64,000 nucleotides of DNA, taken from positions 53,485 to 117,484 of the forward strand of contig JAEUIT010000025.1 in the NCBI GenBank assembly GCA_016795035.1. The letters are read 5' to 3'. Position 1 is the stretch's first letter. Every line of letters starts with the position of its first letter. This DNA comes from Phycisphaerae bacterium (GTDB lineage Bacteria > Planctomycetota > Phycisphaerae > Phycisphaerales > SM1A02). A program made the position numbers and the translations under genes. Shown here piece after piece: positions 1-9,591 of this stretch. Under the pieces are notes generated by a model that did not search any database, had not been told where the DNA came from, and was given only the letters and a program-made list of their open reading frames with translations.

Positions 1-7
1 TCGCGCC

Positions 8-1366
8 TTGACGGTGTCGCGATTCAGCGACCGCGCCGAGTGTGCATCGTGCGGATCGATCCTTCACGGCACGACTTCCTCGACTTGCTCCGAGTGCGGT
101 CGCTCGCTCCTGAGTGCGGGTGCCGTTCGCTTCGCCGGCGTGCGGCCGGATCGGCTCGTCGGACGCGCGCTCGCCGCGGCCGTGATCGCCGCGGCCGTCG
201 GCCTCGGCGCGTGGTTCGGCCCAACGCTGGCGACCAAGGCGTCGTTGTGGCGACAGGCCCAAGTGGCGTCGCCCGAAATGTACGCCGAGTGGCTCGCCGA
301 TCAGTACCTCCTGCCGGGTGCCCTCGTGCGCGGGGACAGCGCCATGAACGGCATCGGCAATGGCATCACCGAGCATGACTTCAAGCATCTCGGCATGGAT
401 GAAGAAACACTGCGCGGCGCGGTTCGAACCATCGCCGAGCGCTGGCGAACGGCGCCCGCCCTTCGCGTCGCCGAGACGTTCGAGCGGAAGCGAGTTCTTG
501 CCGCGTACTGCGGTGCCCTCGGCCACGCGCTGCAGGACGCAGACGCTCGTGACGAGAAGCTGATGCGGAGTTACCTCGAATTGCTCGATGCCTACGGGTG
601 GCCGGATATCGAGCTCCCGCTCTGCGCTTGCGAAGGTACGCCGCTCAAGATCGGTGGGCGTCTTTCCGAGATGCGCGCCGAGCTTGTCCTGCGCACGCGA
701 TCGCCCGGCGGCGACGAGGGACCGTGGCACCGCCTCTCGAAGAAGTCGTTCACGTTGGAGCCTTCCTTGAAGGCCGGCGACCATGCGTATGACATCGAAT
801 GGGGACTCGTGCTCCTGGACTTCGGGGAGATCGATCGGAACCTGACTGATGACGAAGTCGCGCAGAGGCTCGCGAAGTTCCCCATCCGGGGCGAGTGGAA
901 GCGCACCGTCCGCGTGGTGCCCCTCGCCGACTGCGACAAGCCGGTCGTCGATCCGTCGCTCGATCCCTTCCACGCGGCGCCCTACTCGGTGATCGCCATC
1001 CGTCGCGTCGGGCCGCGAGACCTCATCTCGCTCTCCACGCGGTTCGACACGACCGGACTCGAGCCTCGCGGTCGGGTTGAACTTGATGTTTCGGAAGGCA
1101 CCGCGGGAGCGACCCGCGTCATTGACCTTGGAATGAATGGCGGCGCGTGGGGATGGAACGGAATCGCCGCGTTGCCGGCGACCTTGCCCGAGTTCATCAC
1201 CGCGAGGTTCATCCCGGAGTCGACCGACACGGCGAAGCCTGCGAACGCGGGCAAGAACCCGCTGCTCGTCTGGGCGCTTCCGGCCACGCTGAAGTACCGC
1301 TACCGAGGGATCGATCCCGAGCGAGGCTTCGAGATCTACGAGCTGGTGCGCGGCAACGAGGAGTGA
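8..1366 (+). CDS. Zinc-ribbon membrane-anchored protein, function unknown (start may lie upstream)
   Basis: This protein of about 452 residues has an N-terminal zinc-ribbon pattern, Cys12-x2-Cys15 and Cys27-x2-Cys30, followed by one hydrophobic segment at about residues 50-75 (LAAAVIAAAVGLGAWFG). The remaining 370 residues are a soluble domain that I do not recognise. Short zinc ribbons next to membrane segments are common in planctomycete proteins of unknown role, and a second example lies at 44478. The first codon in frame is TTG at position 8, so the reading frame may begin outside the window; the zinc ribbon near the N-terminus suggests that little is missing. The gene converges with the dockerin-tagged gene at 1370, with only three bases between the stop codons. 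No enzymatic motif is visible. Confidence 0.75.
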   Translation: MTVSRFSDRAECASCGSILHGTTSSTCSECGRSLLSAGAVRFAGVRPDRLVGRALAAAVIAAAVGLGAWFGPTLATKASLWRQAQVASPEMYAEWLADQYLLPGALVRGDSAMNGIGNGITEHDFKHLGMDEETLRGAVRTIAERWRTAPALRVAETFERKRVLAAYCGALGHALQDADARDEKLMRSYLELLDAYGWPDIELPLCACEGTPLKIGGRLSEMRAELVLRTRSPGGDEGPWHRLSKKSFTLEPSLKAGDHAYDIEWGLVLLDFGEIDRNLTDDEVAQRLAKFPIRGEWKRTVRVVPLADCDKPVVDPSLDPFHAAPYSVIAIRRVGPRDLISLSTRFDTTGLEPRGRVELDVSEGTAGATRVIDLGMNGGAWGWNGIAALPATLPEFITARFIPESTDTAKPANAGKNPLLVWALPATLKYRYRGIDPERGFEIYELVRGNEE

Positions 1367-1369
1367 GGC

Positions 1370-2605
1370 TCACGCACACGGTCCCCACGCGCCCAGCAGT
1401 GTGCCGAGATCGGCGCCGTCGGTCGTGCCGTTGCCGTCGATGTCGCCGACACCGGGGCCGCCCCAATTGCCTAACAGCGTGCCGAGGTCGGCGCCGTCGA
1501 CCGTACCGTTGTCGTCGAGATCGGCCGGGCACGCGGGCGCGGGGGGATCGAGGATCACAGCGAACGCGGTCGTCGCGGCGCCGTTCCTCGCGATGCCGAC
1601 GATCGTGTTGCCGTCGCTCGAGATGTCGAGCGGAAGCGCGAGCACCGTGTTTGCCGGAATCGTGACGCCACGATTCGTGAGCCAGGTGTTGAGGTTCACC
1701 ATGCCGTCTTCGGGCGTCCAGATGAAGCTCTGGCCGAACGTCGCTGGGCCGGGGAACGGGCGATAGAAGAGGACGATGCGCGAGCCGTCGGCGTTCGACG
1801 CGACCGCCGCGCCGCGCCAGCCGGCCGTCGGCGCCGGGCCGATGTTGATGCCGCCGGTCGCCGCGCTCCAGCGCCACGCCTGGAACGAGTTCGCGCTCAC
1901 GCCGTTGCCCACGGCCCACACGCCGTCGGCGGAGATGTCGCTCGCCTCGCCTAACACCGTCGCGGTCTGTCCGAGCTTGATGATCGTCTGCACGCCGTCG
2001 ACCCACACCGCGCCCTGACGGAAGCCCGTCGACGCGTCTTGCCAGCCGGCGACCACGTTGCCGTCGAAGTCGACCGCGTTCGCGCGCGAGCTGCGGCCCG
2101 CGACCGTCGAGCCGAGATCGAATGTGCCTTTGCCTTCCGACCACTGCGTCGCATGCGCATTCGCGCACGACAGCCAGCCAAGACCGACGACCGCCGTGCC
2201 GTCGCCCGAGATGCCCCAACCCGACGACGTCTCCGTGCTGCACGGCGCGCCGATGCCGCCGAGCGGCGTGCCGATGGCGGCCACCGTGTCATAGAAGCCC
2301 ATCTCGTAGAAGCCGCTGAAGTCATCGAGCAGCGTGAACGCGACGCGCGTGCCGTCGTCCGAGATCGACGCCTCGCCGCCGACCGCGTTGCCGGGCGACA
2401 CGCCGCCGATGAACTGCACCCCGCCGGAGGCGGTCCAGATCCAGTACGGCGCACCGGCCGCGCCGTAGCCCGCGACCGTTCCGTTGTTCGCCGCGCCGGA
2501 CGCCGTCAGGCCGTTGCCGATCGCGTAATAGGTGCCGCCTCCGGGAGCGCTGGGGGAGGCAAGGGCTGCAACGGCGATCGCGAGTCCGATGGGGAACAAC
2601 TTCAT
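1370..2605 (-). CDS. Secreted HAF-repeat protein with C-terminal dockerin-like module
   Basis: The start ATG at 2605 gives a clear signal peptide (MKLFPIGLAIAVAALASPSA). The body (411 residues in all) contains several HAF-type repeats of the form ISDDGT-VAF, GISGDGTAVVG and DISADGVWAVG, which usually build a beta-propeller in exported bacterial proteins. The last 55 residues hold two calcium-loop helices, [21 protein letters not shown] and DIDGNGTTDGADLGTLLGAWG-like, each with the Asp/Asn spacing of a dockerin loop. Such GC-type dockerin modules end many Phycisphaerae exported proteins, and their partner is not known. One dispersed TGCAACGNNGA motif (2567-2577) lies in the signal-peptide codons. 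A paralogue with the same architecture lies at 40219. Expected location is outside the cytoplasm; substrate unknown. Confidence 0.88.
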   Translation of the reverse strand: MKLFPIGLAIAVAALASPSAPGGGTYYAIGNGLTASGAANNGTVAGYGAAGAPYWIWTASGGVQFIGGVSPGNAVGGEASISDDGTRVAFTLLDDFSGFYEMGFYDTVAAIGTPLGGIGAPCSTETSSGWGISGDGTAVVGLGWLSCANAHATQWSEGKGTFDLGSTVAGRSSRANAVDFDGNVVAGWQDASTGFRQGAVWVDGVQTIIKLGQTATVLGEASDISADGVWAVGNGVSANSFQAWRWSAATGGINIGPAPTAGWRGAAVASNADGSRIVLFYRPFPGPATFGQSFIWTPEDGMVNLNTWLTNRGVTIPANTVLALPLDISSDGNTIVGIARNGAATTAFAVILDPPAPACPADLDDNGTVDGADLGTLLGNWGGPGVGDIDGNGTTDGADLGTLLGAWGPCA

Positions 2606-2706
2606 GACGGACGCTCCAAGGAGTGATTGAGATGAGGGCACTGGACGGACGTTCGTAGCGTACGGCGCGAGGGCGGAGCCGCAAGCGCGAATGCGGGCGG
2701 TCGTCG

Positions 2707-4887
2707 TCACTGTTCGAGCGTTCGTTTGAGCGCTTCGACCGCAGGATCGGGCTGCGCGTCGCCGTTCCGCTTCGTCAAGGAATCGCGGCCTTCGAAGAGG
2801 GGAAGGAGCGTTTCCGCCCACGCCCGTCGCGCAGCCTTGTCGGTGATGGCGCTCGCGAGCTCCTTCAGGAATGCGGCGAAGTCCTGCGCCGCGCGACGCG
2901 CCGGCTGACCCGTGCCCATGGCGCGCGCAGGCTCGGCGAGATACGCCTCGACGGCGGCCCGTGAGCGGGCGACAAGCTCGTCGTTGCCGCCGATCGCGAG
3001 CCATGTGCGGGCGAGGAGCTTCGCGTTGTCGCACGACTGGCGCTCGAGCGCCGTCGCGAGCTCGCGCGCCTCGTCGGGTGTCGTCGGAGCTGCAACGGCG
3101 AGCGCCCGCGCGTGGAAGCGATCGCGCGCGGTGGAGCGATAGAGGGCCGGAATCTCCGCGTTGCCGAACGCGGCCTCGGCGGTATCCGCGAGGGCGATCG
3201 CGGCGCGCCAATCGGGCGCCGCGGCCGCGGCTGCGTCGATCGCCGCGATGGCGAACGGGGTGCGCTCGAGCGACGCCTTGAGATACGCCTCCGCCGCCGC
3301 AGTCTTCTCCTCGGCGGGCAGGCGATCCCACATGCGGCGCAGGACGAGCGCCTCGACGAACGACGCAGGATCGTCATTCACGGCCCACGCGACCGACTGG
3401 TGATAGACCATCGGGCGACGGCCGCCGACGTCGTCGTAGTTCCATCCCGCGTGCACGGTCGTGACCTCGTCGCCGCCGGTCGCGTATTGGCCGCCGACGC
3501 AGCGGAAGTCGCCGGTCTTCGGATCGCGTTCCATCAGGACGATCGCGCAGTGGCCAGGCTGGCCCGCGGTCGACGCCGGCACACCGGCGATGCGATAGGT
3601 GCGGGCGCCGATGTTGCCCATCGTGCCGCACACGCCGCCGTCCTTCCACATCATCTGGATCGAGCCATAGTCGAAGGCGAACGGACTCAGGCGCCGTGCC
3701 GACTGCATGTCGAACTGCTGCGCGATGCCGCCCGTGTATTCGCCGTACGTGCGGAACTCGTCGTGGTCGCGGAGACGGAGCCAGATCTCCTCGCGCTCGC
3801 GCAGCGGCTGGTCATCGGCGGCAAGCATGATGAGAATCGGCCACGGCGCGGTGAGCGGGAACATCGGCCACGCGTGCTCGCGCGGAGCCCCGTCGACGGA
3901 GGCCGAGAGTCGCTCGCGATCGTTGCGGATGAACCATGCCATCGACTCGCTCGCGGTGGGCGCCGCGTCGCGCTCCTTCGGCATGCGGCCCTTCGCCTGG
4001 TACGCCGCATAGAAGAGGTCGTGCGCCGCCTTGATGCGCCTCCGAAGCTCCTGGTCCTTGACCTCGTCGACGCCGAACCAGTGCACCGCGCGATCGCCGC
4101 AGTCGATCGTGACGTCGGGATGGCCATGCGCCGCCATGTACGCGTTGAACTCCTGTTGCAGCTCGCGCGAGGCGATCACGTCGGCCGCAACGACTCCGCG
4201 TTGCACCTTCTTCATCACCGTCACGGCCTTGCCGCGCGGCTTCGCGACGCCGCGCTCGTCGTATTCGAGCGGCGGCAATTCCTTCGTCGGAACCTCGACC
4301 TCGATGGGGGCGTGATCCTCGAGGAAGTTGATGATGTGATCGTCGCGATCGAGCGTGCGCGAGGTGTCCTTCGTGTTCACCGGCACCCGCGGATCGCCGG
4401 GAATCGCGAGCGCAAGCGGATCGCGAGGTTGCACGCTCGGAAGGCGCTTCGCCGGCTTCGCGCCGTCGGCGTCGTTCCACGGCGTGCCGGCGCTCGTCCG
4501 CTGCGCGTACGAATCCTGCATCGCGAAGGCGATCGCAAGGTCGGGATAGTCGCGGCGGACGACGTCTTCGCCGAGATCGATCTCGAGCGAGCGGAGCGCG
4601 AGGAGGACCGGCAGCGGATCGGCGCGGCAGCCGAAGACGGAGAGGCGGCGCGTGGGATCGGCGTCGATCCACGCCAGGAAATCGGCGGGGAGGCTGATGC
4701 CCTCCGCGTTGCAGCGTGCGAGCGTGGCAGCGCGCGTCGCGTCGACGTAGGCGCCGAGCGCCGCGTCGGACCAGCGATCGTCCGACGCGACCGCCGCGGT
4801 GGGCGAAGGGGATTGGGCTGCCGAACACGTCGGCGATGCGACGACGAGGGACGCAACGATGGAGACGCAGAGGGACGCAGGGATCAC
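2707..4887 (-). CDS. Exported transglutaminase-like protein
   Basis: This 726-residue protein carries a region (GGVCGTMGNIGARTYR, then about 25 residues on GQPGHCAIVL) that resembles the Cys and His segments of transglutaminase-like thiol folds, and is preceded and followed by mainly helical sequence. The Cys of GGVCG and the His of PGHCA are candidate catalytic residues; the third residue (Asp/Asn) may be in the following NYDD segment. I chose the GTG at 4887 because it opens a signal-like stretch (IPASLCVSIVASLVVASPTCSA) and leaves 55 bases after the upstream gene; a longer frame to 4989 would overlap that gene. Two motif copies (3091-3101, 4195-4205) and a third (4703-4713) are inside. The gene follows the DUF4139-like gene on the same strand and may be cotranscribed with it. 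The substrate is unknown. Confidence 0.7.
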   Translation of the reverse strand: MIPASLCVSIVASLVVASPTCSAAQSPSPTAAVASDDRWSDAALGAYVDATRAATLARCNAEGISLPADFLAWIDADPTRRLSVFGCRADPLPVLLALRSLEIDLGEDVVRRDYPDLAIAFAMQDSYAQRTSAGTPWNDADGAKPAKRLPSVQPRDPLALAIPGDPRVPVNTKDTSRTLDRDDHIINFLEDHAPIEVEVPTKELPPLEYDERGVAKPRGKAVTVMKKVQRGVVAADVIASRELQQEFNAYMAAHGHPDVTIDCGDRAVHWFGVDEVKDQELRRRIKAAHDLFYAAYQAKGRMPKERDAAPTASESMAWFIRNDRERLSASVDGAPREHAWPMFPLTAPWPILIMLAADDQPLREREEIWLRLRDHDEFRTYGEYTGGIAQQFDMQSARRLSPFAFDYGSIQMMWKDGGVCGTMGNIGARTYRIAGVPASTAGQPGHCAIVLMERDPKTGDFRCVGGQYATGGDEVTTVHAGWNYDDVGGRRPMVYHQSVAWAVNDDPASFVEALVLRRMWDRLPAEEKTAAAEAYLKASLERTPFAIAAIDAAAAAAPDWRAAIALADTAEAAFGNAEIPALYRSTARDRFHARALAVAAPTTPDEARELATALERQSCDNAKLLARTWLAIGGNDELVARSRAAVEAYLAEPARAMGTGQPARRAAQDFAAFLKELASAITDKAARRAWAETLLPLFEGRDSLTKRNGDAQPDPAVEALKRTLEQ

Positions 4888-4942
4888 GCCGAAACTGTAA
4901 CGGCTCGACGTCGACGCTCGCACGTCGCGCCGGTCCCGCTCG

Positions 4943-6736
4943 TCAGCGCCAGAAGTAATGCCAGGCCGCGTCGAGTTCCGTGGACGCACCAGGCTCGAGA
5001 TCGACGCGCCACGTGAAGCGCGCCGCGCCGTTCAGCCGATGCCAATAGAAGGGCCAGTTGAAGTTCTCCCACCAGCGCACGCCGTCGGTCGCGACGAAGT
5101 CTGCGGCGTAGACGTTGAGCGCCGTCGACTCGCCGCCTTGCCCGACCGAGGTCGGAAGTCCGAGCGCGAGCTTGCGCACCTCGATGTGCGCCGCGTGCGT
5201 CTTGTGGTTCCTCAACGTTGCCTTGAAGCCGATGTCGATGCGCGCGAAGCGATCGGATTGCCACGTGACGCCGTTCGGATCGCGACCGGTCTCCTCCTCG
5301 CTCGTACGGACGGCGATGTCGAGTGCGGCGCCGATGTCGAGGTCGACTCGCGCGCCGGGAGAGGCGTACGTCATGAGCCCCTGCGCGAGCGTTCGGCCGT
5401 CCTTGAGGACGAGCGCCGGCGCCGTCGTGAGCGGGAAGCCACGATCGTTGTCGTTCGTGAGTCGAAGGATCGTGCGCGCGATCGGCCGTGCCTGCGCCTC
5501 GGCGATCGAGCGGAGCACGTTCGGGTCGACGCTGGCGAGCGTCGAGGTCGGCGGAGATGCCGGGAGGTCAAGTCGATACAGCGTCTCCGCGGGCACGTCG
5601 TACGCAGTGATCGGCACCACCATGCGCGCGCCTTTCGGCAAGTGCACGTCGCGAAGCGTGAAGACGAAGAGATCCTCGGTGCGTTCCGACGCCGCGAAGC
5701 CCTCGATCGTCGCGTCAGGCTCGACACCGCCCACGCGGCGCTCGCCCATGCGCGTGGTCTGGCCCATGATCGCGTTGCCGAACATGGCGCCCGTGTTGCC
5801 GTCGGTGGCGCGGCGGAAGAAGAGGCCAAGTTCGTTGAGCGACTCGCGCAGCGCCATCGGATCGGGGGTCTGCGAGAAGGCAAAGGACGGTGCGCCGATC
5901 GCGAGATGGACGATCGCGCCGTCGAGATCGGCGAGCTCATTGATCAACGTGCCCTGTAGTTCGACGTGCGCCTTGTTGCCCTCGAGCATGGTCACCCGGT
6001 ACGACGGGATCCAGCGAAGCCCTCGCTCGAGGTACATGATCGAGATCGGCGTCGGTGCGGGCGCGGCCGTTCCCCAGTCAAGCGCGATCGTCATGCGCTC
6101 CTCGTCGCGCGGCGCCGGGAACGTCAGCGAGGGCGCGCCGCCGAGAAACGTGATGTCCTGAAGCGACGAGGTCGGAACGGCGAGGACGTCGTCGCCTTCC
6201 GCGAGGAGCGCGGTGAGAGTTGGCGACGCCGGCGGCAACGCCGCGCGGGACGACCACCGCGCCGCAGGTTCCTCGGCACGGGGCGGTGCGGATTCGATGA
6301 GGCGCGTCAAGGTCGCCGTTCGAGCCATCTCGTCGTTTCCGATGCGGAAGCGGATGGTTCGACCGACATTCGCGCGGAGGAGATCCTCGATCGACGTTGC
6401 AGCCGTCGGTGCCGACGTCTCGAGCGCCTCCACGCGCACCGAGCGGACGGGCGCCGCGCCGTCGGATTTGACCCAGAAGGTGCCCATCGTCGCCCGGGGG
6501 ATCTCGTCGAGAATGAAGGCGCCGCTCTTTGTCGGTGCGAGCGAGCCGGAGCGAAGGACGATGGCGTGTCCGTCCTTGAACGAGGTCACTTCGCGAATCG
6601 GAAGGGATCGGGCGGCGGCGACGTCGTCGGCGAGCGCCGTGCCCGCCGGCAGGAAGAGCGCGCCGAGGATGCCCGATGCGACGAGGAGTGCGGATCGGGC
6701 GGACGGGCGGGCGAAGTCGATCACGTGCGTATGCAT
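4943..6736 (-). CDS. Exported DUF4139-like protein
   Basis: The start at 6736 gives a 597-residue product with an N-terminal signal sequence (ARSALLVASGILGALFLPAGTALA). The segment MYLERGLRWIPSYRV and the following strand-rich part with the words LQGTLINELADLDGAIVHLAIG are typical of the DUF4139 family, in which a conserved LxWxPxY element precedes beta-strand repeats. Late segments such as WQSDRFARIDIGFKATLRNHK support the same assignment. The family has no agreed biochemical role. The C-terminus ends in aromatic residues (WHYFWR) and no lipobox or anchor is present. It sits upstream of the transglutaminase-like gene at 2707 on the same strand. Confidence 0.7.
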   Translation of the reverse strand: MHTHVIDFARPSARSALLVASGILGALFLPAGTALADDVAAARSLPIREVTSFKDGHAIVLRSGSLAPTKSGAFILDEIPRATMGTFWVKSDGAAPVRSVRVEALETSAPTAATSIEDLLRANVGRTIRFRIGNDEMARTATLTRLIESAPPRAEEPAARWSSRAALPPASPTLTALLAEGDDVLAVPTSSLQDITFLGGAPSLTFPAPRDEERMTIALDWGTAAPAPTPISIMYLERGLRWIPSYRVTMLEGNKAHVELQGTLINELADLDGAIVHLAIGAPSFAFSQTPDPMALRESLNELGLFFRRATDGNTGAMFGNAIMGQTTRMGERRVGGVEPDATIEGFAASERTEDLFVFTLRDVHLPKGARMVVPITAYDVPAETLYRLDLPASPPTSTLASVDPNVLRSIAEAQARPIARTILRLTNDNDRGFPLTTAPALVLKDGRTLAQGLMTYASPGARVDLDIGAALDIAVRTSEEETGRDPNGVTWQSDRFARIDIGFKATLRNHKTHAAHIEVRKLALGLPTSVGQGGESTALNVYAADFVATDGVRWWENFNWPFYWHRLNGAARFTWRVDLEPGASTELDAAWHYFWR

Positions 6737-6919
6737 GGCGTTCACCGTACTGAGGTCAGGCGGCCCCTGTGTCTCACGTGTGTCACGAGAGGCATCGCGC
6801 GAGGCGCGACGGCCGACAACGTCGCTTCCCTGCGACGCATTTCCTTCTTCGTGACCTGCAACGGTGACCGGCCGACGACCACGTGGGGGGCAGCTCGCGC
6901 GTTGGGGTATGCTCGCCGC

Positions 6920-8011
6920 ATGACGCTGCGGAACGACACGCGGGAGAAGGGGCCGACGCCCGCACCGATGGAAGGCGGTGGCGCGTACAACCGGCACTCG
7001 CAGGTGCAGGCCTCGGGGCTCGAGCCCGCGGTCGAATGGCTCGTCGAGGCGGCGCGGCGCGTGGCGATTCCTCCGTCCCCGGCCGTGCCCGTGGTCGCCG
7101 ACTGGGGATCGTCGCAAGGGCGGAACTCGATGCGTCCGATGCGCTCCGCGTTGCAGGCGCTGCGCGAGCGGGCCGGCGCCGATCGCGCGATCGTCGTCGC
7201 GCATACGGACCTCCCGGGGAACGACTTCGCCGGGCTCTTCCGTACGCTCGACCATGATCCCGCGAGCTATCTCCGAAGCGACCCCTCCGCGTTTCCGGTG
7301 GCCGTCGGACGGTCGTTCTACGGCCCGACGCTTCCGCCTCGAACGGTGAGCCTTGGCTGGAGTTCGTGGGCCGTGCAGTGGCTCAGCCGGCAGCCGTGCG
7401 AGATTCCGGATCAGGTGCAGGTGGCGTACTCCCGGAACGCGGAGGCCCGCGCCGCGTATGAGGCGCAGGCGGCGTCCGACTGGCGAGCCTTTCTCGACGC
7501 ACGCGCGCTCGAGCTGCTGCCCGGCGGCGGCATGGTCGTCCTGACGATGGCGATCGACGACGACGGCGCGTTCGGCTACCGCGAGCTCCTCGACGCGATG
7601 TACGACGCGCTCGTCGAGATGTCAGCATGCGGAGCGATCACGCCCGACGAGCTGCGGCACATGGCGATTCCGACCGTGGCCCGAAGCGCGAAGGACGTCG
7701 CGCGGCCGTTCGACCAGGCCGGTCGCTGCGGTGACCTGCGCCTCCGCCGCACCGAGGTCTTTCTCGCCGCCGACCGGATCTACGACGAGTTCGAGGCCTC
7801 GCGCGACGCTCAGGCGTTCGGACGTGCGTGGGCGGCGTTCTCGCGGGCCAGTGTCTTTCCGACGCTTGCAGGCTCGCTCGATGCCTCGGGCGACGCGACC
7901 CGCGTCGCGGCGTTCATGGACGCGCTCGAGACGAGCCTCGCGGAGCGGCTCGCGGCGGCACCGGTGCGCATGCGCATTCCGCTCGTCCGCGCCGAGATCG
8001 ATCGCGTCTGA
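6920..8011 (+). CDS. SABATH-type SAM-dependent carboxyl methyltransferase
   Basis: This 363-residue protein has the family hallmarks in order: an N-terminal substrate/SAM segment MEGGGAYNRHSQVQ (residues about 17-30), the nucleotide-binding strand VVADWGSSQGRNS (about 53-65), HTDLPGNDF (about 96-104), VGRSFYGPTLPPRTVSLGWSSWAVQWLS (about 126-153, residues counted here in two parts), and a C-terminal metal/substrate region. In plants these enzymes methylate the carboxyl group of salicylate, benzoate, jasmonate, gibberellin or similar small acids using S-adenosylmethionine. Bacterial members exist, but the natural acceptor here is unknown. The ATG at 6920 was chosen because the family begins shortly before the MEGG element. 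A motif copy (7145-7155) codes SALQ in the second Rossmann strand region. The gene stands alone between divergent and convergent neighbours, so context gives no pathway. Confidence 0.88.
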   Translation: MTLRNDTREKGPTPAPMEGGGAYNRHSQVQASGLEPAVEWLVEAARRVAIPPSPAVPVVADWGSSQGRNSMRPMRSALQALRERAGADRAIVVAHTDLPGNDFAGLFRTLDHDPASYLRSDPSAFPVAVGRSFYGPTLPPRTVSLGWSSWAVQWLSRQPCEIPDQVQVAYSRNAEARAAYEAQAASDWRAFLDARALELLPGGGMVVLTMAIDDDGAFGYRELLDAMYDALVEMSACGAITPDELRHMAIPTVARSAKDVARPFDQAGRCGDLRLRRTEVFLAADRIYDEFEASRDAQAFGRAWAAFSRASVFPTLAGSLDASGDATRVAAFMDALETSLAERLAAAPVRMRIPLVRAEIDRV

Positions 8012-8023
8012 CGGCTCGTCGCG

Positions 8024-8476
8024 TCAGGTCCCTCGCGCCTGCAACGCGGAGTCTTGCCAGACGGAGTTCGGCGCGACGCGCTCCATCCAGCGCCCCGGCT
8101 TGACCGGCGCATAGCCGAACTTCTCGTAGAGGCCGTGCGCGTCGCGTGTCGCGAGGCACCAGCGGCGCAACGTGCCCAAGTCGGGGTGACCATGCAACGC
8201 GTCGAGCAGCTGCCGCGCGATTCCGAGGCCGCGACAGTCCTCGACCACCGCGACGTCGCAGAGCCACGCGAACGTCGCACGGTCGGTGACCACGCGCGCG
8301 AGGCCGACGGTGCGTCGCGCCTCGTCGTCGATCGCGACGGCGGTGATGCTGTTCGCGAGCGCGGCCTCCACCACGTCGCGCCGAATCGCCGGCGACCAGT
8401 AGGTGCCCGCGAGGATCGCGTGGATGGCGTCGAGGTCGTGGTCGCGCGGATCGAGCGAGATACGAATCGTCGGCAT
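8024..8476 (-). CDS. GNAT-family N-acetyltransferase
   Basis: The 150-residue product has the GNAT fold elements: a central strand ATFAWLCDVAVVEDCRGLGIARQLL with the acetyl-CoA pyrophosphate loop in the form CRGLGIA (expected Q/R-x-x-G-x-G/A), and the late strand LYEKFGYAPVKPGRWMER, which is typical of small-molecule or peptide GNATs related to YjcF/Aac types. The start at 8476 gives a compact protein of the usual family length. The acceptor is not predictable. It converges with the SABATH methyltransferase gene (12 bases between the stop codons). A motif copy (8040-8050) overlaps its C-terminal codons, where it codes for part of ALQAR. Confidence 0.85.
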   Translation of the reverse strand: MPTIRISLDPRDHDLDAIHAILAGTYWSPAIRRDVVEAALANSITAVAIDDEARRTVGLARVVTDRATFAWLCDVAVVEDCRGLGIARQLLDALHGHPDLGTLRRWCLATRDAHGLYEKFGYAPVKPGRWMERVAPNSVWQDSALQARGT

Positions 8477-8519
8477 GCGGGGATTGTGACGCGGCCCGGA
8501 GACCGTGCACGACCCGACG

Positions 8520-9560
8520 TCAGCCCACGGACCAGGCACCGAGAAGCCGGCCGAGATCGGCGCCGTCAACGGTGCCGCTGCCGTCGAAGTCGGCCGTTCC
8601 CGCGCCGCCCCATTCGCCGAGCAGGACGCCGAGGTCGGCACCGTTCACGACGCAGTCGCCGTCGAGATCCTCGGTTGGCCGCGGCGGAAGGAACGTGAGG
8701 AAGGCCGGCGTCGTGAGGCCGCCGGTGCCGCCCTGGATGAAGATGCCCTTGGCGGCGCCGGTCGTGCCGTCGTAGCGATACACGTGATGCTGCGAGCCAG
8801 ATGCAACGTAGAGATCGCCGTCGGGGCCGAAGGCCATGCCGATGGGAAGGTCGAGTCCGCCCGCGCCGGCTGCAACGAAGAATCCTTGGCTCTGCCCGTT
8901 CGTCGCGTTGTAGGAGAGGACGCCGTCGCCCGTCTCGGTCGTCACGTAGAGCGTGTTGCCTTGGAAGATCAGCACGCGCGGTCGGCCGATCGCGGCGACA
9001 AACGCGCCCATGAACGCGCCGGTCGTGCCGTTGTAGCGGTTGATGCGGTTCTGCCAGTAGCTGGGAACGTAGAGGTGCCCGTCGGGGCCGACGATCGTGC
9101 CGTTGTCCGGTCCGTTCAGTCCGCCGCTCCCGGTCGTCACGAACGCGCCGAGGAAGGCGCCGGTCGTGCCGTGATAGCGAAGCACGGAATCGGAGTTGAA
9201 GCTCGGCACGAGCGCGTCGCCGCTCGCGGTCCAGGTGATGCCGGTCGGACCGTTCAGGCCGTTGCCCGGTCCGATGAAGACATCGACGAACGCGCCGTCG
9301 CAGGGGTCGAAGCGGAGGATCGAGTTCGTCGCCTCGCTGGCAACGTAGAGAAGGCCGTCGGGCCCGATGCGGGCGCAGAGCGGGCCGCCGAGGGCAGGGG
9401 CGCCGACGAGCGAGCCGAGGAGCTCGCTCGTCGCCGCGTCGAACGTGAGCACAGCATTCGCGGAAAAGCTCGAGACGGCAAGCGTGCTGTCGTCGGCGAG
9501 GACGACGGCGGACGAGACGGCGGCGAGGACGACGGCGCTTGCTGCAACGTGGAAAGGCAT
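8520..9560 (-). CDS. Secreted NHL/SMP-30-like beta-propeller with C-terminal dockerin-like module
   Basis: The 346-residue precursor starts with a signal peptide ([22 protein letters not shown]), followed by five to six repeats of about 50 residues with words such as [20 protein letters not shown] and [10 protein letters not shown], separated by [17 protein letters not shown] strands. This is the pattern of NHL or SMP-30-like propellers. The last 55 residues hold two dockerin-like loops ([21 protein letters not shown] and [20 protein letters not shown]). Motif copies at 8802-8812, 8871-8881 and 9543-9553 sit in the gene; the last is in the signal-peptide codons. The protein is probably exported and anchored or retained through the dockerin-like tail. 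No catalytic residues are apparent. Confidence 0.88.
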   Translation of the reverse strand: MPFHVAASAVVLAAVSSAVVLADDSTLAVSSFSANAVLTFDAATSELLGSLVGAPALGGPLCARIGPDGLLYVASEATNSILRFDPCDGAFVDVFIGPGNGLNGPTGITWTASGDALVPSFNSDSVLRYHGTTGAFLGAFVTTGSGGLNGPDNGTIVGPDGHLYVPSYWQNRINRYNGTTGAFMGAFVAAIGRPRVLIFQGNTLYVTTETGDGVLSYNATNGQSQGFFVAAGAGGLDLPIGMAFGPDGDLYVASGSQHHVYRYDGTTGAAKGIFIQGGTGGLTTPAFLTFLPPRPTEDLDGDCVVNGADLGVLLGEWGGAGTADFDGSGTVDGADLGRLLGAWSVG

Positions 9561-9591
9561 GGGAACCTCGGTGAGTGCGGGGTGGCGGATG

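Noticed and set aside
421..440. GGTTCGAACC word as a tRNA T-arm
   Set aside because: It is inside the coding sequence of the first gene and no acceptor or anticodon arm surrounds it.
1209..2243. Long Arg-rich open frames on the opposite strand of many genes
   Set aside because: These are shadows of GC-rich coding sequence; composition is Arg/Ala/Pro-dominated with no domain and no start context.
4888..4989. Longer start for the transglutaminase-like gene
   Set aside because: It overlaps the end of the upstream gene (4943) and hides the signal-like sequence inside the protein.
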